Positions 25,947-33,544 of a DNA stretch of 64,000 nt are shown in pieces; position 1 is the stretch's first letter, and each line of letters starts with the position of its first letter. Source of the DNA: Anaerolineae bacterium (GTDB taxonomy: Bacteria; Chloroflexota; Anaerolineae; Promineifilales; Promineifilaceae); assembly GCA_023384415.1 (NCBI GenBank), contig JAHDWJ010000026.1:25890-89889 (forward strand), written 5' to 3'. The notes beneath the pieces were generated by a model. It had not been told where the DNA came from. It saw nothing but the letters and a program-made list of their open reading frames with translations, and did not search any database. The translations under genes were made by a program, and so were the position numbers.

Positions 25947-27413
25947 CTACTGCCCTCCCTGCTCCCTCGCCCGCTCAAATTCAGGTTGGGTGAGCTGAAT
26001 GGCGGCCGCAATCGCTTCATCAACCGTGGCTTCTCCATAAAAAGCCCGCTCTACCTCCCGCCCGGCCGTCTCTTCAATAGCGATCCAGCGGCTCATGGTG
26101 GGCACGGCCCGCAGCATAGGAATCGTGTCCAGGAACAGATGGCTGCTGGCCGGGGGGAGTCCATCCAGAAAGGCAGGGGATTGGGCGACGGTGATAAGCG
26201 AAGGGACGGTACGGCCGCTGGCGGCAATGATCGTCTGCCCTTTCACTGAGTTAGCAAATTCGATAAACGTCCAGGCGGCGGTCTTATTTTGGGCTGCGGC
26301 CGCCATGCAGTACCCATCACTGTGCAAAATCCCGGCCGGTACAGGGCCGGCGGGCAGGGGGGCAATATCCCAGGTGAAGCTGTTGATGGTGCGGTAAGTA
26401 GGTACCCCCCGGCGGCTGTTAAAAAACATGGCTAACCGGCCATTGAGAAAACGGCTCTCACTGCTCTCGGCGGCTTCGGCCACCCGGCTGGGGGCAACCT
26501 GATGTCGCAGCTGCAAATCTACCAGCCATTGGAAGGCGGCGCGGGCGGGGGGGGTATCCAGGGTCAGGCGGGTGGGGTTGTCCAGGTCATCCACAACTTC
26601 CCCCCCGTTTTGCCAGACGAAGGGGGCCAGGCGGAACAGGCTGGCCTCTAAGCCAACGCCATATTGGTCAGTGATCCCGTCGCCATCGGTGTCTTGAGTG
26701 AGGGCGAGCGCGGCCGCCAGAAAATCATCTCGCGTCCAACTGTCTGTGGGCAGGGGAACACCGGCAGACAGAAACAAATCTCTGTTGTAATAAACCACCA
26801 GACTAGAAACATTTTGTGGGATACACCATAACTCCCCCTGCCATTTAAATGGGACAATTGTAGCAGGGTAAAAATCGGCTTCCTGGATCAGGTCGCTGTT
26901 GGTCAGATAACTGGTGAGCGGTTCTAACCCCCCATCGACGGCAAAAGGGGCCATCCGGCGGTAGTTCAACAAGAAAACATCGGGCGGAGCCCCGGCCGTG
27001 AATTGGGCCGCCAGCCGTTGGCGATAATCGTTTTGGCCGGGGATGTGTTGCAGTTCAATGGTGATCTCTGAATGCTGTTGGTGGAAGGCATCCACGAGGG
27101 ATTCATAGGCGGCTAACTCGGCGGGGTCACCAAAAACGGCGAAGGTGATGGCCCTGCTGCGGCCGCGGCAGGCAGTCAGAAGCAGGATACCTAAAATAAG
27201 GAGCAATAATTGCCACCAGCCACGGACGAAAATAATACGGATGGGAAGGGAACATAGATAAACAGTAAGAAATCTGTGTCTACCTGTGACACCTGTGGAT
27301 ACCACCCCTCTGGCGGTCGGCGGTCGGCAGTCGGCGGTCAAATTTTTATAAGCTGGTTGCGGCATAGCAAAAAGTTGTCTCATTCGTGGCAAAGATAGAT
27401 TAGCTGCGATCAA
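25947..27413 (-). CDS. Sugar ABC transporter substrate-binding lipoprotein
   Basis: Extracellular-solute-binding family 1 (MalE-like). The lipobox LLTACRG follows a hydrophobic stretch, and the mature protein begins around base 27180 with AITFAVFGDPAELAAYE; LQHIPGQNDYRQRLAAQFTAGAPPDVFLLN and the C-terminal binding-protein pattern are typical. It delivers a sugar or oligosaccharide to the permeases directly upstream. The start is unclear. An ATG at 27413 overlaps the permease stop, but the first 55 or so codons run through repeat DNA (27251-27340), and no ATG lies close before the signal peptide. An alternative rare start is possible. Confidence 0.88.
   Translation of the reverse strand: MIAANLSLPRMRQLFAMPQPAYKNLTADCRPPTARGVVSTGVTGRHRFLTVYLCSLPIRIIFVRGWWQLLLLILGILLLTACRGRSRAITFAVFGDPAELAAYESLVDAFHQQHSEITIELQHIPGQNDYRQRLAAQFTAGAPPDVFLLNYRRMAPFAVDGGLEPLTSYLTNSDLIQEADFYPATIVPFKWQGELWCIPQNVSSLVVYYNRDLFLSAGVPLPTDSWTRDDFLAAALALTQDTDGDGITDQYGVGLEASLFRLAPFVWQNGGEVVDDLDNPTRLTLDTPPARAAFQWLVDLQLRHQVAPSRVAEAAESSESRFLNGRLAMFFNSRRGVPTYRTINSFTWDIAPLPAGPVPAGILHSDGYCMAAAAQNKTAAWTFIEFANSVKGQTIIAASGRTVPSLITVAQSPAFLDGLPPASSHLFLDTIPMLRAVPTMSRWIAIEETAGREVERAFYGEATVDEAIAAAIQLTQPEFERAREQGGQ
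27251..27300. repeat. CACAGATTT-type palindrome
   Basis: ACATAGATAAACAGTAAGAA followed by ATCTGTGTC and ACCTGTGG. Same class as 16153-16208 and 36961-37016. It lies inside the long N-terminal frame of the binding-protein gene. Confidence 0.35.
27312..27340. repeat. 7-base-period tandem repeat GGCGGTC
   Basis: GGCGGTC GGCGGTC GGCAGTC GGCGGTC, four units in perfect 7-base register. It lies upstream of the binding-protein signal peptide and is part of the window-wide heptamer class. Confidence 0.6.
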
Positions 27414-28233
27414 ATAAGTTGCTTAAGGATTGGTTGCTGAGGAAGGTGCGTTGTAAGACGAAGAAGAGGAGAAGAATGGGGGTGGTCATTAGCGCGGCCG
27501 CGGCCAGAAGCAAAGGCCAATTGGTGCTGTCTAACTGCCGTATCAGCTGCAGGCCAACCGGTAAAGTGTACCATCTGGCCCGATAGATATACAAGACCGG
27601 GCTGATGAAATCACTCCAATATAGGACAAAAGTAAGGATGGCAACGGCGATGGTGGTAGGGCGTACCAGGGGCATCGCCACCCGCCACCACAACTGCCCC
27701 ACCTCAGCCCCATCCAGCCGGGCCGCTTCGATCAGCTCCCCAGGTACACGCCGGAAAGACCAGAAGTAAAGCAGGACAAAGAGGGGGCTGCTGGCAGCAA
27801 TAGCTGGAATGATGAGGCCCCACAGGGTATCGAGCAGGCCAAACCAGCGCAGCAGTTGGAAACGGAATAGCCAGACGGCGGAAGCAGGGATGAGCAGGAA
27901 GGCAACACTGAGGTTGATGAGGCGGCCGCGTGCCGGTTGGGGCAGTTGGCTAAGGGCAAACCCGGCCCAAGAGGCGGTGAGTAGGGTGAGGGGGGTTGCG
28001 GCCGCGACCACCAGCAGAGAGTTCCGCAAATAACGGCCCATCGGCAGCAGGGTGAACAGGGTGGCATAATTGCCCCAATGGGGATCAGCGGGCCACCATT
28101 CGACGGTGCGTGGGGGGGGCAGCCCCGGCGCCCGCAAAGCTGATACGAACATCCAGTAAACAGGCAGCAAAAACAACAGCGAGGCCCCTCCCGCCAATAG
28201 ATGCCGTGCTAATCGAGGTAGTTGATATTTCAT
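27400..28233 (-). CDS. Sugar ABC transporter permease, MalG type
   Basis: 277 residues, six hydrophobic segments. The EAA loop is visible as LIEAARLDGAEVGQLWWRVAMPLVRP, which contacts the ATPase. It forms the membrane channel with the second permease (28287-29183). No ATPase gene is in the window, so a shared MsiK-like ATPase elsewhere is probable. It overlaps the next gene by 14 bases if that starts at 27413. Confidence 0.93.
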   Translation of the reverse strand: MKYQLPRLARHLLAGGASLLFLLPVYWMFVSALRAPGLPPPRTVEWWPADPHWGNYATLFTLLPMGRYLRNSLLVVAAATPLTLLTASWAGFALSQLPQPARGRLINLSVAFLLIPASAVWLFRFQLLRWFGLLDTLWGLIIPAIAASSPLFVLLYFWSFRRVPGELIEAARLDGAEVGQLWWRVAMPLVRPTTIAVAILTFVLYWSDFISPVLYIYRARWYTLPVGLQLIRQLDSTNWPLLLAAAALMTTPILLLFFVLQRTFLSNQSLSNLFDRS

Positions 28234-28286
28234 CTATAGACAGTTTCAGGGTTCCAACAGCTAACCTGCAACTTGAAACCTGAAAC

Positions 28287-29183
28287 TCAAAACTCACTAT
28301 CTCGCCGCCAGCCACCGACGGCATTCACCAGCCCCACGATGAGCCAACCCAGAATGAGATAGGTGACAACCATCACTGCGGCCGCCAGGCCAAAATCAAA
28401 CAGGTCAAAGGCAATTTCATACACTAGCAGCGGTACAAAGGTCGTGGCGTAATACGGCCCCCCGTAGGTCAAAATATAAGTAGGGGCAAAGCTGTTTTGT
28501 AAACTCATCACAATATCCCGCACCGTCAGCAGCAGCAGCCAGGGAAAAAGCAGGGGCAAAGTAATGCGCCAAAACGCCTGCCAGGGAGAAGCCCCATCTA
28601 CCGTGGCCGCCTCATATAAAGCGCGGGGAATATTTTGCAACCCGGCAATGAGGACGATAAACCCTTCCCCTATCTGAAAACAGGCCATAAGAACGATAGC
28701 CATGATGGCACTATTGGCGTTGCCAAGCCAATCTGAGGTAGGCAGCCCCAGAGCGGCCAGAACCATATTAAGCGGCCCGTAAAAAGGGTTAAAGATCCAG
28801 AGCCAGATGAGGGCATATGCCGCTTCCGGGATGATGGTAGGCAGGTAGATAGCGGCGCGGTAGTAGCCAAAAAGCCGCTCGCGCCGCTGGAGCAGTAACG
28901 CCAGGCTGAGGGCCGCCAGCAGCCGGATGGGGACGGCGGCCAGGATGAAGATGAGGGAGTTACGCAGGGAAAGCCGAATGACGGGGGAAGCCCATAACCG
29001 TTGAAAATTGGTCAGGCCGCTCCACTGCGGCCGCGCCACCCCATTAAACTCAGTGAACGCCATGCCTACGGTGAACAGGGCCGGCACCCCGACCAAAACA
29101 ATTGTCCCCAGCAGGTACGGGAGTAACAAGAGCCACAGTTGCGTGCGGTAAGCGGGGGGGCGCAGCCAGGCCAGGGGCTTCAT
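28287..29183 (-). CDS. Sugar ABC transporter permease, MalF type
   Basis: 298 residues from the ATG at 29183. Six or more transmembrane segments, and the EAA motif ALYEAATVDGASPWQAFWRI. The N terminus is longer and basic, typical of MalF/UgpA. First gene of the transport operon MalF-MalG-binding protein. The ATG at 29183 was chosen since the upstream frame consists of heptamer repeat DNA. Confidence 0.92.
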   Translation of the reverse strand: MKPLAWLRPPAYRTQLWLLLLPYLLGTIVLVGVPALFTVGMAFTEFNGVARPQWSGLTNFQRLWASPVIRLSLRNSLIFILAAVPIRLLAALSLALLLQRRERLFGYYRAAIYLPTIIPEAAYALIWLWIFNPFYGPLNMVLAALGLPTSDWLGNANSAIMAIVLMACFQIGEGFIVLIAGLQNIPRALYEAATVDGASPWQAFWRITLPLLFPWLLLLTVRDIVMSLQNSFAPTYILTYGGPYYATTFVPLLVYEIAFDLFDFGLAAAVMVVTYLILGWLIVGLVNAVGGWRRDSEF

Positions 29184-29192
29184 AGGATGGGG

Positions 29193-29262
29193 AGTTATCA
29201 GTGGGCAGTGAGTAGCTAGATACGGCTCACTGCTCACTGCTCACTGCTCACTGCTTACGGCT
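29193..29262. repeat. 7-base-period inverted repeats before the permease operon
   Basis: GTTATCA GTGGGCA GTGAGTA and then CACTGCT CACTGCT CACTGCT CACTGCT TACGGCT. The arms can pair. Same heptamers as at 17281-17371. Confidence 0.6.
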
Positions 29263-29818
29263 AAAGCCTGGTCAAATATTCCCCAGAGCGCGTATCCACT
29301 TTGATCCGGTCGCCTATGTTGACAAAAAGAGGCGTTTTCACTTTCAGACCAGTCTGGGTGATGATCTCTTTCCTGGCCCCGGTGGCCGTATCCCCGGCGA
29401 CGGCATTTTCCGCTTCCACCACTTCCATCTCCATTGTCAGAGGCAGCTCATAATCAAGGATCTCATTTTCGTAAAAGAGCAGTTCAAGCTCCAAATTGTC
29501 GGCCAGATATTTGGCATCGTCAGCAAACATCTCGTGGGGAACTTGTCGCTGCTCGTATGTTTCTACATCCATGAAGGTATAAAACTGCCCATCATCAAAC
29601 AGATATTGCATTACCCGTTTGTCCAGGCGGACATCTTGCACCCGCTCGCCAGAGTTAAAGGTCATCTGTACATTGGCCCCGGTGCGTAAATCCCGCACCG
29701 TCACCCGAATCGTCGCTTTGCCCCGGCCCGGTTTGTTATGCTCATATTCGGTCACTTTGTATAAATTGCCGCTGTATTCAAACGACGTGCCGCGTCGTAG
29801 TTGGTTGACATCAATCAT
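29261..29818 (-). CDS. efp: Elongation factor P with Arg at the modification-loop tip
   Basis: 185 residues of three beta barrels; relieves ribosome stalling at polyproline. The loop that reaches the peptidyl-transferase centre reads HNKPGRGKAT: Arg32 stands where Escherichia coli EF-P has its beta-lysylated Lys34. The C-terminal signature VDTRSGEYLTRL is complete. The ATG at 29818 is preferred because the upstream frame is heptamer repeat DNA and the family starts there. Loop arginine is known to be rhamnosylated by EarP in some proteobacteria; no earP is in the window. Family call is firm. Confidence 0.95.
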   Translation of the reverse strand: MIDVNQLRRGTSFEYSGNLYKVTEYEHNKPGRGKATIRVTVRDLRTGANVQMTFNSGERVQDVRLDKRVMQYLFDDGQFYTFMDVETYEQRQVPHEMFADDAKYLADNLELELLFYENEILDYELPLTMEMEVVEAENAVAGDTATGARKEIITQTGLKVKTPLFVNIGDRIKVDTRSGEYLTRL

Positions 29819-29845
29819 AGAAATCTCCTCTAAAGTTAGTGATGT

Positions 29846-29928
29846 GGACTGAGAATTGAGGACTGAGGTATGAGGAGTGAGTAAATGCTTACTCGCCCAC
29901 GCGCAAACCCGCAAACTCATTCACTCAT
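29846..29928. repeat. 7- and 8-base-period repeats upstream of efp
   Basis: GGACTGA GAATTGA GGACTGA GGTATGA GGAGTGA in 7-base register, then CGCCCACG CGCAAACC CGCAAACT CATTCACT in an 8-base register. It occupies the probable efp leader and promoter region. Confidence 0.55.
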
Positions 29929-29934
29929 CTTATA

Positions 29935-29973
29935 AACAACAAAAGACGAAGGAACACGGTTGTATCCCTTCGT
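29935..29973 (-). terminator. Rho-independent terminator after the FkbM gene group
   Basis: On -, ACGAAGG ... CCTTCGT forms a 7-bp stem, followed by CTTTTGTTGTT. It lies downstream of the small membrane ORF and the FkbM gene. Confidence 0.5.
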
Positions 29974-30044
29974 TTATGGGTGACTGTAGAACAGCCTGGG
30001 TGAACTGTTCTCGTTAAATTGAAAAAACGGTGTGACCCAGATTG

Positions 30045-30224
30045 CTACACAAATGGGTCCAGGCGGCCGCGACGATTCCAGTGGAGCAGCACGGCCGTCA
30101 ATCCAGTCAGAAGCAACAACCCCACAATAAAAATCAGCAGTTCACTCAAGGTTGTGGCACTGTTGACCCGCATTCCACCCAGCTCAATCGCCAGCCAAAT
30201 AGATGCCGCCATTCCCGTCATCAT
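30045..30224 (-). CDS. Small membrane protein (59 aa)
   Basis: Reading on - from the ATG at 30224: MMTGMAASIWLAIELGG then a clear membrane helix LSELLIFIVGLLLLTGL, ending in HWNRRGRLDPFV. The frame continues open upstream towards the FkbM stop, so the hydrophobic N terminus may be longer with a non-ATG start. The GCGGCCGC octamer falls in frame. No ribosome-binding site is obvious. It is 33 bases after the FkbM gene on the same strand. Function unknown. Confidence 0.5.
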   Translation of the reverse strand: MMTGMAASIWLAIELGGMRVNSATTLSELLIFIVGLLLLTGLTAVLLHWNRRGRLDPFV

Positions 30225-30256
30225 GGCGAAAAGTGTAACACAATTGGAGTGAGTTG

Positions 30257-31279
30257 TCAGGAAAATGGTCGGGCTACCAAATCCAAATGGAGTTCATCCG
30301 TTACCCCCGCCTGTTGGTTGACTAATTGCCAATGGGCCATTATGGCCGCAATGTCCGGCATCATCCGTACCGTACCATCAGGCATAAGCACCCCTACGGT
30401 ATACCCTAAATCAAATAAGGTTTGCAAATAATTTTCTGGCGCATAACCCGTATATTGGCGAATGGCTTGGGGATGAAATTCGGTCACGATGAGGGGGCGA
30501 TTCTGTTGCAACAGGTGTGTCATCCCCTTAAAAGCAACCCATTCATATCCTTCAATATCAATTTTCATCACATCTATTTTGGTTGTGCGCGGCAGCAGGT
30601 GATCAAGAGGCAGCCCCTGAACGAATTGCTGATTGGCTGTGGCTTCGTCAGGCCGTTGAATACGGCCATTTGAGCCAATAAAACCGAGGGGCAGAATTGC
30701 GGCCGCGTCCGTAGCCGCAAATGGATATACCGTAACATGATGAAATTGATTGACTACCAGGCTCCGATTTAATAGTTGAACATTATAAATGTTCGGTTCA
30801 ACCGCGATTACCCGCCCATCAGGTAAAAGGCTGGCAGCCAATAAGGTGAACCAGCCAATATTCGCCCCAATATCCAGAAAGTGCATGTCTGGGCGTAGTT
30901 CACGCTGTAAAAACGTGGTGAGATGAGGCTCATATTGTTTATGTTGGCTGATCGGCCGACTTACACTCAGGTCACTAAGGTCCACATATATCTGAAATCG
31001 TTCTGTCTCGACTAGAACCAGGCGCAGATCCGGATCGTGTTGGGTACGATATTCGGCCGACATAAGAAAAGAGGTCCGTAACATCTCTATTGTTAGACCA
31101 TTCTGCACCCGTGCACACCAATTCTGCCACCCCATTGCTTCTGGCTGACGCTCTAGTAAGAGCCGATAAGCAAAATAAACGTCTAGGGGATCCGCGTTGT
31201 GGGTTTGCCACCGTTGGAGAATTGCCGTTATCCCTTTTTTTAATTCCGTGCGTATAGAGGGCAATTTTTTCATGGGCAT
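30257..31279 (-). CDS. FkbM-family methyltransferase with N-terminal DUF4214-like domain
   Basis: 340 residues. The N-terminal 110 residues (VYFAYRLLLERQPEAMGWQN...SFLMSAEYR) resemble the DUF4214/surface-glycan-associated helical module. The SAM-binding core starts at HFLDIGANIGWFTLLA, then RVIAVEPN, VMKIDIEGYEWVAFKGM. FkbM proteins O-methylate sugars or polyketides; here a surface-glycan substrate is likely but unproven. The start is one of two nearby ATG codons (31279 or 31273). Confidence 0.85.
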   Translation of the reverse strand: MPMKKLPSIRTELKKGITAILQRWQTHNADPLDVYFAYRLLLERQPEAMGWQNWCARVQNGLTIEMLRTSFLMSAEYRTQHDPDLRLVLVETERFQIYVDLSDLSVSRPISQHKQYEPHLTTFLQRELRPDMHFLDIGANIGWFTLLAASLLPDGRVIAVEPNIYNVQLLNRSLVVNQFHHVTVYPFAATDAAAILPLGFIGSNGRIQRPDEATANQQFVQGLPLDHLLPRTTKIDVMKIDIEGYEWVAFKGMTHLLQQNRPLIVTEFHPQAIRQYTGYAPENYLQTLFDLGYTVGVLMPDGTVRMMPDIAAIMAHWQLVNQQAGVTDELHLDLVARPFS

Positions 31280-31354
31280 ATTTTAACCTGTTTTAGCAAA
31301 ACGGGGTGCTGCGCCCTTTGTTATACCCATCGTGGTCATAAAGTGATATTCCAG

Positions 31355-31410
31355 TTGGAGACTAGAGACTGGAGACTGAGGACTGGTTAATCTCGAGTCT
31401 CCAGTCTCAC
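31355..31410. repeat. 7-base-period inverted repeat with flanking GGTCATAAA arms
   Basis: GGAGACT AGAGACT GGAGACT GAGGACT, then TCTCGAGTCTCCAGTCTCAC as the complementary arm. GGTCATAAA (31334-31342) is inverted at 31423-31431. The whole segment may be one mobile or palindromic unit carrying the conserved upstream element. Confidence 0.55.
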
Positions 31411-31446
31411 TGAAAATGTCTGTTTATGACCGTTGGCAGTATATAA
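31410..31446 (+). promoter_or_regulatory. Conserved upstream element, copy 3
   Basis: CTGAAAATGTCTGTTTATGA then CCGTTGGCAGTATATAAA. TATATA is 17 bases after TGTCTG. It lies about 83 bases before the yebC start, in the same orientation as the gene. See copies at 8514-8550 and 23314-23352. Confidence 0.55.
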
Positions 31447-31528
31447 AGAAGGGGACAGGCAGAACAATTCGTGATAAAATCATTGCCCGTTAGCACCCTA
31501 AATTAACCCCTCATTGGGAGAAGAGAGT

Positions 31529-32272
31529 ATGTCTGGACATTCGAAATGGTCAACCATTAAACATAAGAAAGCGGCCGCAGACGCTAAACGCGGCAAAATT
31601 TTTACCCAAATCGCCAAAGAAATCACCATCGCCTCCCGTGAAGGGGGGGGGGATCCCAGCAGCAATACCCGCCTCCGTCTGGCCATGGACAAAGCCCGTG
31701 GGGCCAACATGCCCAAAGATAACATCGAACGAGCCATCAAGCGAGGCACGGGTGAAATCGAAGGGGCAGAATTAATTGAGGCCGTATATGAAGGCTATGC
31801 CCCCCACGGCATTGGTCTCCTCATTGAAGTCGTCACCGATAACCGCAACCGGGCCATCGCCGATATTCGTCATGTATTGAACAAATATGGGGGCAATATG
31901 GCTGAGGCCGGGGCTGTCTCCTGGCAGTTCACCCGCAAAGGGTATATCAATATTACTCAAGAAGTGGATCAGGATGAACTGTTCATGGTCGCAGCCGATG
32001 CCGGGGCTGAAGATATTCAGTTTGGTGAATCGGTAGAAATTTTTGTAGACTTAGAACATTTTCATGGCGTTCGCCTGGCCCTGGAAGAAGCCGGGTATGA
32101 ATTTGAGGAAGCCTCGGTCATTTATGACCCCAACAACCCAATGGCCCTTGACCCCCACGACGCGGTTCAGGTACTCAATTTCATCGAAAAGGTTGAAGAT
32201 TTGGATGATGTGCAAAATGTGTACTCTTCTCTGGAAATGACCGAAGAAGCGATGACCCTGATGGAAGCGTAA
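31529..32272 (+). CDS. yebC: YebC/PmpR-family protein
   Basis: 247 residues, with the hallmark MSGHSKWSTIKHKK start, GKIFTQIAKEI, NMPKDNIERAIKRGTG and EGYAPHGIGLLIEVVTDN. Known members act as transcription regulators or relieve ribosome stalling. In many genomes it precedes ruvC and ruvA as here. The ATG at 31529 matches the family start; an upstream alternative codon would add five residues. Confidence 0.95.
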   Translation: MSGHSKWSTIKHKKAAADAKRGKIFTQIAKEITIASREGGGDPSSNTRLRLAMDKARGANMPKDNIERAIKRGTGEIEGAELIEAVYEGYAPHGIGLLIEVVTDNRNRAIADIRHVLNKYGGNMAEAGAVSWQFTRKGYINITQEVDQDELFMVAADAGAEDIQFGESVEIFVDLEHFHGVRLALEEAGYEFEEASVIYDPNNPMALDPHDAVQVLNFIEKVEDLDDVQNVYSSLEMTEEAMTLMEA

Positions 32273-32282
32273 AGGAAGGGGT

Positions 32283-32786
32283 ATGCGTATTTTGGGTATT
32301 GATCCGGGGTTGGCGCAAACAGGGTATGGCCTGGTAGATACGGCCGATGGGGAGCTGCACCTGGTCTGTTATGGGGTCATCAGTACAGATGCGGCCGATC
32401 CCACTCCCATCCGATTGCAAACGATTTACCAGGCGGTACAACAATTGATCACTGAATATGAACCGGGCGCGGCCGCTCTTGAAGAGCTGTTCTTTGGTAA
32501 AAATATCACTTCGGCTATTCAAGTTGGCAAAGCCGTAGGGGTTATTACTCTGGCCTGTGCCCATGCCGGTCTGCCCGTCACTGAATATTCCCCGGCCAAA
32601 ATAAAAGATGCTGTTACCGGTTATGGCAAAGCGGATAAAGCCCAGGTGCAGTTGATGGTCCGCAATCTGCTCAACCTGGAAGAAACCCCCCGCCCTGACC
32701 ACGCCGCCGATAGTTTAGCCGTTGCCCTGACCCATTATCAATACGCCCGGTATGAGATGATGACGGCCGGCGGGATGAGTGATTGA
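32283..32786 (+). CDS. ruvC: Crossover junction endodeoxyribonuclease RuvC
   Basis: 167 residues; resolves Holliday junctions with RuvAB. RNase-H-like fold with catalytic acidic residues in MRILGIDPGLAQTGYG (Asp7), ALEELFFGKN (Glu), and RPDHAADSLAVAL (Asp). It is 10 bases after yebC and overlaps or abuts ruvA, so the three form one operon. Confidence 0.96.
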   Translation: MRILGIDPGLAQTGYGLVDTADGELHLVCYGVISTDAADPTPIRLQTIYQAVQQLITEYEPGAAALEELFFGKNITSAIQVGKAVGVITLACAHAGLPVTEYSPAKIKDAVTGYGKADKAQVQLMVRNLLNLEETPRPDHAADSLAVALTHYQYARYEMMTAGGMSD

Positions 32787-32793
32787 ACCTATT

Positions 32794-33375
32794 ATGATTG
32801 CATCCTTACGCGGCACCGTCTCTCATTTAGGCAAAACCGACCTTATCGTTGAGGTGGGGGGTGTTGGGGTGCGGGTGGCTGTGCCCAAAACGGTGTTGGA
32901 GAATCCTGGTGGGGTGGGGCGCACTATTTTCTTGCACACCCAGCTGTTAGTGCGGGAAAATGAACTCGCCCTCTTTGGCTTTGCCAGCGAAGAAGATTTA
33001 GCCCTTTTCCTGGTGCTGCTGGATGTGAATGGGGTAGGGCCAAAGGTGGCTCTAGCCATTTTGTCTACCCTCAGCCCGGAGCTGCTGAAGAATGCCATTT
33101 TGCGCGAAGAGGCGTCGGTATTGCAGCGGGTACCGGGCATTGGCAAGAAGACGGCCGAGCGGATTATGTTCCATCTGCGGGATAAGTTAGATTTGCACGC
33201 GGCCGCGTCCCCTGTCCCGTTCCTCACCGATGCTGATGGCGAACTGATTGATCTCCTCACTTCTTTAGGTTTTAGCATCGTTGAAGCCCAATCTGTCTTA
33301 CAAAAGCTCCCCCGCGAAGTTACCGCCATAGATGAACGGGTGCAGTTGGCCCTGCAATATTTAGACCGGGGCTAA
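32794..33375 (+). CDS. ruvA: Holliday junction branch-migration protein RuvA
   Basis: 193 residues: OB-fold domain (MIASLRGTVSHL... to about 65), helix-hairpin-helix motifs (LLDVNGVGPKVALAIL and LQRVPGIGKKTAERI), and a C-terminal domain (SLGFSIVEAQSVLQ) that binds RuvB. An in-frame GTG at 32779 overlaps ruvC; ATG 32794 fits the family start better. ruvB is not in the window. Confidence 0.95.
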   Translation: MIASLRGTVSHLGKTDLIVEVGGVGVRVAVPKTVLENPGGVGRTIFLHTQLLVRENELALFGFASEEDLALFLVLLDVNGVGPKVALAILSTLSPELLKNAILREEASVLQRVPGIGKKTAERIMFHLRDKLDLHAAASPVPFLTDADGELIDLLTSLGFSIVEAQSVLQKLPREVTAIDERVQLALQYLDRG

Positions 33376-33459
33376 GGTACTTGTTTGAAAATAAGTTCTG
33401 TGCAACTTGGGCAGATTTTCGGGAACCTGTTAAAGCCAAATCCAATCATTTGCATTATA

Positions 33460-33488
33460 TTGACAAAATATAGACAAAGCATTATCAT
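33460..33488 (+). promoter_or_regulatory. Sigma-70-type promoter for the Sec peroxiredoxin-like gene
   Basis: TTGACA (33460-33465), a 17-base spacer, and TATCAT (33483-33488). It lies about 57 bases before the ATG at 33545, in the ruvA spacer. Confidence 0.6.
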
Positions 33489-33544
33489 TGGCTTTGTTCA
33501 TTTAGTGTAGCCAACGCGCTGCGGTTTGCCGCAAAGGAAAAATC

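Noticed and set aside
29193-29262. Tandem repeats as a CRISPR array
   Set aside because: The units are seven bases long with no spacers.
30019-30252. 77-codon open frame on +
   Set aside because: Antisense to the membrane-helix frame at 30045-30224, which has the better coding character.
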